Shown in pieces: positions 4,328 to 6,807 of a DNA stretch of 6,807 bases; position 1 is the stretch's first letter, and every line of letters begins with the position of its first letter. The notes beneath the pieces were generated by a model that saw nothing but the letters and a program-made list of their open reading frames with translations, had not been told where the DNA came from and searched no databases. The translations under genes and the position numbers were made by a program. Location of the stretch: assembly GCA_028275295.1 (NCBI GenBank), contig JAPWUY010000099.1, positions 1 to 6,807 of the forward strand, read 5' to 3'. Source of the DNA: Thermodesulfobacteriota bacterium (GTDB lineage Bacteria > Desulfobacterota > Desulfocorpusculales > Desulfocorpusculum).

Positions 4328-6016
4328 ATGGAGATCCAGCAGCCACCCAAGAAGCTGGGAGAGAGGCTTCTCGAGCAAGGCCTTCTCACCCCGGAACAAC
4401 TCAGGATAGCCCTCGAACTCCAGAAGAGGACCTCCCGTCTCCTGGGCGAGATCCTCCTGGATCTGGGCTTTGTGGAGGAGGCCGCGGTCTCCTCTCTCTT
4501 CTCCAAGGATCTCGGCACCTCCTTCCTCGCCTCCCTGGAGGGGATATCCGTGGATCCAGAGGCCCTGAGGCTCGTCCCCAAAACATGGGCCCTCGAGCAC
4601 CGGGTGCTTCCCCTTTCCCTGGAAGACAACGAGATAGTGGTTGCCATGGCAGACCCTTTCGATGTCCTGGCAGTGGATGATCTGAGGAAAATGACGGGGA
4701 AGAGGGTGAGGACCGTTGGTGCCTCTGAGACGGATATCTTGAGGGCGGCCGAGTTCTGGTATGCGGGCGAGGTGGAGACTGTTCAGGACCTCCTCAGACA
4801 AGCTACGGAGATGGTGAGGACAGGTGGAGGAGCTCTCGGCTTCGAGGAAGCGCCTCTCATACGCCTCGTCAACCACATGATAACGATGGCAGTGAAGGAC
4901 TCGGCGACGGATATTCATGTGGAGCCCGAGAAAAACGCTGTCCTCGTGAGATTCAGGGTGGATGGGATCCTTAGGGTTTGGGAGATACTCCCCAAGGAAC
5001 TGGAGAGGCCAATCGTCTCCAGGTTCAAGGTGATGGCCAATTTGGACATCTCGGAAAGCAGGCTCCCCCAGGATGGGAGAGCGGAGTTTCGATTCGGAAG
5101 CCGCCTTCTGGACCTGAGAGTGTCGGTCTATCCCACCTCCCAAGGGGAGAACGTGGTGGCGAGGATCCTGGACAGATCCAAGCTCGTGACCAGGATAGAC
5201 GAACTAGGCTTCTCCGAAGGCTTCAGGGCCATCTTCAGGAGGATGCTCAGGAGGAACCAAGGGATAATCTTGGTGACGGGACCGACTGGATCCGGCAAGA
5301 CAACGACCCTCTACGCTTCTCTTCTGGAGATAGCATCCCCCCAGATAAATGTCATGACCATAGAGGATCCCATAGAGTATGATCTCCCCCTCATAAGGCA
5401 GAGCCAGATAAACCCGAGAGCTCAGTTCACCTTCGCCAGGGGTCTTCGCTCCATCCTGAGACAGGACCCCGATGTCATCTTGGTGGGGGAGATAAGGGAC
5501 CCTGAGACCCTCGAGATTTCCATGCAGGCGGCCTTGACTGGCCATCTGGTACTGTCCACCCTTCATACCAACTCGGCCCTCGGAGCTATACCTAGACTCC
5601 TCCACATGGGAGCTCCTCCCCACATCCTCGCCTCATCCCTGATAGGTGTCGTGTCCCAAAGGCTCCTGCGAAAGATCTGCCCCGAGTGCTCGACCAATGA
5701 GGAGGCCACCCCTGAAGAAGTGAAATTTCTCTTGGAGCATGTTCCCGAGGCCTTGGAAAAAGCGCCACGACCCCTCACCCTGAAGAGAAAAAGAGGATGT
5801 CCCAGATGCAAGGGGGAGGGATACTCGGGTAGGTTCGCTGTGGGAGAGATAGTGGAGATAGACAGGAGGCTCCAGAACATGATCCACGAGAGGGCCTCGG
5901 AGGAAAAGATGCTGGATGTGATGGCGGAAAAGGGCTACTTGAGCATCCTGCAAGATGCCCTCCTAAGGGTCCTCGAGGGGAGGACGACGATAGAGGAAGT
6001 GAGAAGGGTTCTCTGA
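4328..6016 (+). CDS. GspE/PilB/MshE-family assembly ATPase with MshEN-type N-terminal domain
   Basis: A 562-residue cytoplasmic hexameric ATPase that powers assembly of type IV pili or type II secretion pseudopili. The N-terminal MshEN/T2SSE_N-type domain shows a 24-residue motif (9-32: KLG, Leu14, Gly18, Leu25, Leu29, Gln32), a five-residue spacer and a second, weaker copy (38-61). In MshE this 24-5-24 layout binds cyclic di-GMP. The ATPase core has DIHVEP (195-200), RLPQDGR (245-251), Walker A GPTGSGKTT (318-326), the Asp box IEDPIEY (345-351), Walker B VILVGEIRD (383-391) and the His box ALTGHLVLSTLHTN (402-415). A tetracysteine zinc site is formed by CPEC (451-454) and CPRC (491-494). Length is normal for PilB or MshE and all catalytic motifs are intact. 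The ATG has GGGG seven bases upstream, a weak ribosome binding site. The zinc site and ATPase core do not favour GspE over PilB or MshE, so no symbol is given. A retraction ATPase (PilT) is unlikely because PilT lacks this N-terminal domain and the tetracysteine site. Confidence 0.96.
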   Translation: MEIQQPPKKLGERLLEQGLLTPEQLRIALELQKRTSRLLGEILLDLGFVEEAAVSSLFSKDLGTSFLASLEGISVDPEALRLVPKTWALEHRVLPLSLEDNEIVVAMADPFDVLAVDDLRKMTGKRVRTVGASETDILRAAEFWYAGEVETVQDLLRQATEMVRTGGGALGFEEAPLIRLVNHMITMAVKDSATDIHVEPEKNAVLVRFRVDGILRVWEILPKELERPIVSRFKVMANLDISESRLPQDGRAEFRFGSRLLDLRVSVYPTSQGENVVARILDRSKLVTRIDELGFSEGFRAIFRRMLRRNQGIILVTGPTGSGKTTTLYASLLEIASPQINVMTIEDPIEYDLPLIRQSQINPRAQFTFARGLRSILRQDPDVILVGEIRDPETLEISMQAALTGHLVLSTLHTNSALGAIPRLLHMGAPPHILASSLIGVVSQRLLRKICPECSTNEEATPEEVKFLLEHVPEALEKAPRPLTLKRKRGCPRCKGEGYSGRFAVGEIVEIDRRLQNMIHERASEEKMLDVMAEKGYLSILQDALLRVLEGRTTIEEVRRVL

Positions 6017-6019
6017 AAG

Positions 6020-6807
6020 ATGGCCCTCTACCAGTACGAGGCGTGGGACGATCGCGGAAGGCTCGTTCGGGGTGTCAGCGAAGCTGGAACCGAACAGGAG
6101 CTATACGGTCAACTCAAGGGGCAAGGTCTTCTCCTCAAGAAGGCCTCTTCCCTGGAGACAAGGCCGTGGAAGAAGGTGCGAGTTCCTCTGGAGGTCCTCT
6201 CGGAGTTCTCCCACCAGATGGCCTTCATACTGAGGTCGGGGGTCCCCATCATGCATGGAATGGAGGACCTGAGAAGGCAGATGGGAAAGGCCCCCTTTGC
6301 CCAGGTTCTGGAGGCAGTAGTGAGAGACGTCCAGGCTGGAAGCGCCCTGAGCCAAGCCCTATCCAAGCATCCTACGGTCTTTCCCCCTTACTATACCGCT
6401 GTCATCCACGCTGGGGAGACTGCTGGAAATCTCGATGAGGCGTTCAAGGACATGGCCTCGTATTTGGAATGGGTGGTGCAACTGAGAAGGCAGATAAAGC
6501 AGGCCCTCACGTACCCGGCCATAGTACTGGGCCTCATAACCATAGCCCTCATCATCTTCGTCACAGTGGTGGTCCCGAGGCTCGTGAGCTTCATCAAAGA
6601 GCTCAACAGGCCATTGCCCCTTCCCACAAAGATCCTGGTAGTGGCCAACGAGTGGACCGTTGAGAACTGGTTCTGGATAGTGGCAGTGATGGGATTCTCC
6701 GTGCTAGGGTTGATGGTCGCTTGGCGTTTCAGGCGGTTTAAGGCTGCATGGGACAAGAGGAAACTGGCCCTCCCCATAATGGGGCCTCTGGTGAGGGAGC
6801 TCGTTCT
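6020..6807 (+). CDS. GspF/PilC-family inner-membrane platform protein, cut by the right edge
   Basis: The first 262 residues of an inner-membrane protein that anchors the assembly ATPase and helps add pilin or pseudopilin to the growing fibre. The frame is open to the end of the window. The N-terminal part (YQYEAWDDRGRLVRGV, 4-19) matches the small N-terminal segment of GspF/PilC. The first T2SSF domain (about 62-187) shows FSHQMAFILRSGVPI, the HAGETAGNLDEAF signature (130-142) and the first membrane helix (about 166-187) after QALTYPA. A second hydrophobic helix lies at about 216-236, and the second T2SSF domain would start near the cut. Family members are usually about 400 residues, so roughly 140 are missing. 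The ATG is three bases after the TGA of the ATPase gene, so translation is probably coupled; the nearest ribosome-binding-like sequence (GAAGGG, 6003-6008) lies inside the end of the ATPase gene. Confidence 0.95.
   Translation, partial: MALYQYEAWDDRGRLVRGVSEAGTEQELYGQLKGQGLLLKKASSLETRPWKKVRVPLEVLSEFSHQMAFILRSGVPIMHGMEDLRRQMGKAPFAQVLEAVVRDVQAGSALSQALSKHPTVFPPYYTAVIHAGETAGNLDEAFKDMASYLEWVVQLRRQIKQALTYPAIVLGLITIALIIFVTVVVPRLVSFIKELNRPLPLPTKILVVANEWTVENWFWIVAVMGFSVLGLMVAWRFRRFKAAWDKRKLALPIMGPLVRELV

Noticed and set aside
4247..5143. Minus-strand open frame (298 codons) opposite the ATPase gene
   Set aside because: Antisense to a fully recognised ATPase, rich in His, Gly and Pro with no motif, and it would run through the divergent promoter region.

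Overview
The window is a stretch of bacterial chromosome with two back-to-back gene blocks. The left block reads leftward (minus strand, about 4200 to 1) and encodes at least four multihaem c-type cytochromes. The right block reads rightward (4263 to the right edge) and encodes the motor ATPase and inner-membrane platform protein of a type IV pilus or type II secretion machine. No rRNA, tRNA, CRISPR array, transposon or phage gene was seen. Multihaem cytochromes of these families next to GspE/PilB and GspF/PilC genes suggest an anaerobically respiring Gram-negative bacterium of the Desulfobacterota/Deltaproteobacteria kind. Arginine is mostly AGG/AGA and isoleucine ATA/ATC with little ATT, a bias common in thermophiles. 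The taxonomic call is inference only.

Left block, in transcription order: a secreted trihaem c7-type cytochrome (4102-3755); a membrane-anchored NapC/NirT-family cytochrome with seven haem sites (3663-2101); a gap of about 235 bp holding a good sigma70-like promoter and an inverted repeat; a secreted pentahaem cytochrome (1865-1122); a nonahaem cytochrome with a C-terminal membrane anchor (1092-40); and the first seven codons of a further gene leaving the left edge (23-1). The four complete proteins carry 24 haem-attachment motifs (23 CxxCH and one CxxxCH). The NapC/NirT protein is the expected quinol-facing component and the others are periplasmic relay or terminal cytochromes. A reasonable reading is an electron route from the quinone pool into the periplasm; the final acceptor cannot be read from the sequence.

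The 225-bp divergent region (4103-4327) holds one sigma70-like promoter for each direction. It also has a 10-bp direct repeat abutting the rightward -35 box, a 15-bp palindrome over the predicted rightward start site, and a hairpin in the leader of the cytochrome transcript.

Right block: a 562-residue GspE/PilB/MshE-family ATPase with an N-terminal MshEN-type domain that resembles a cyclic-di-GMP receptor, then three bases later a GspF/PilC-family membrane protein cut by the right edge. They form a tight operon. Whether it makes pili, an MSH-like pilus or a type II secretion system depends on genes outside the window. No clearly new system is visible. The points most worth a second look are the 24-haem cluster next to a possibly c-di-GMP-responsive pilus/secretion motor, the dihaem repeat architecture of the nonahaem protein, and the unassigned pentahaem protein.
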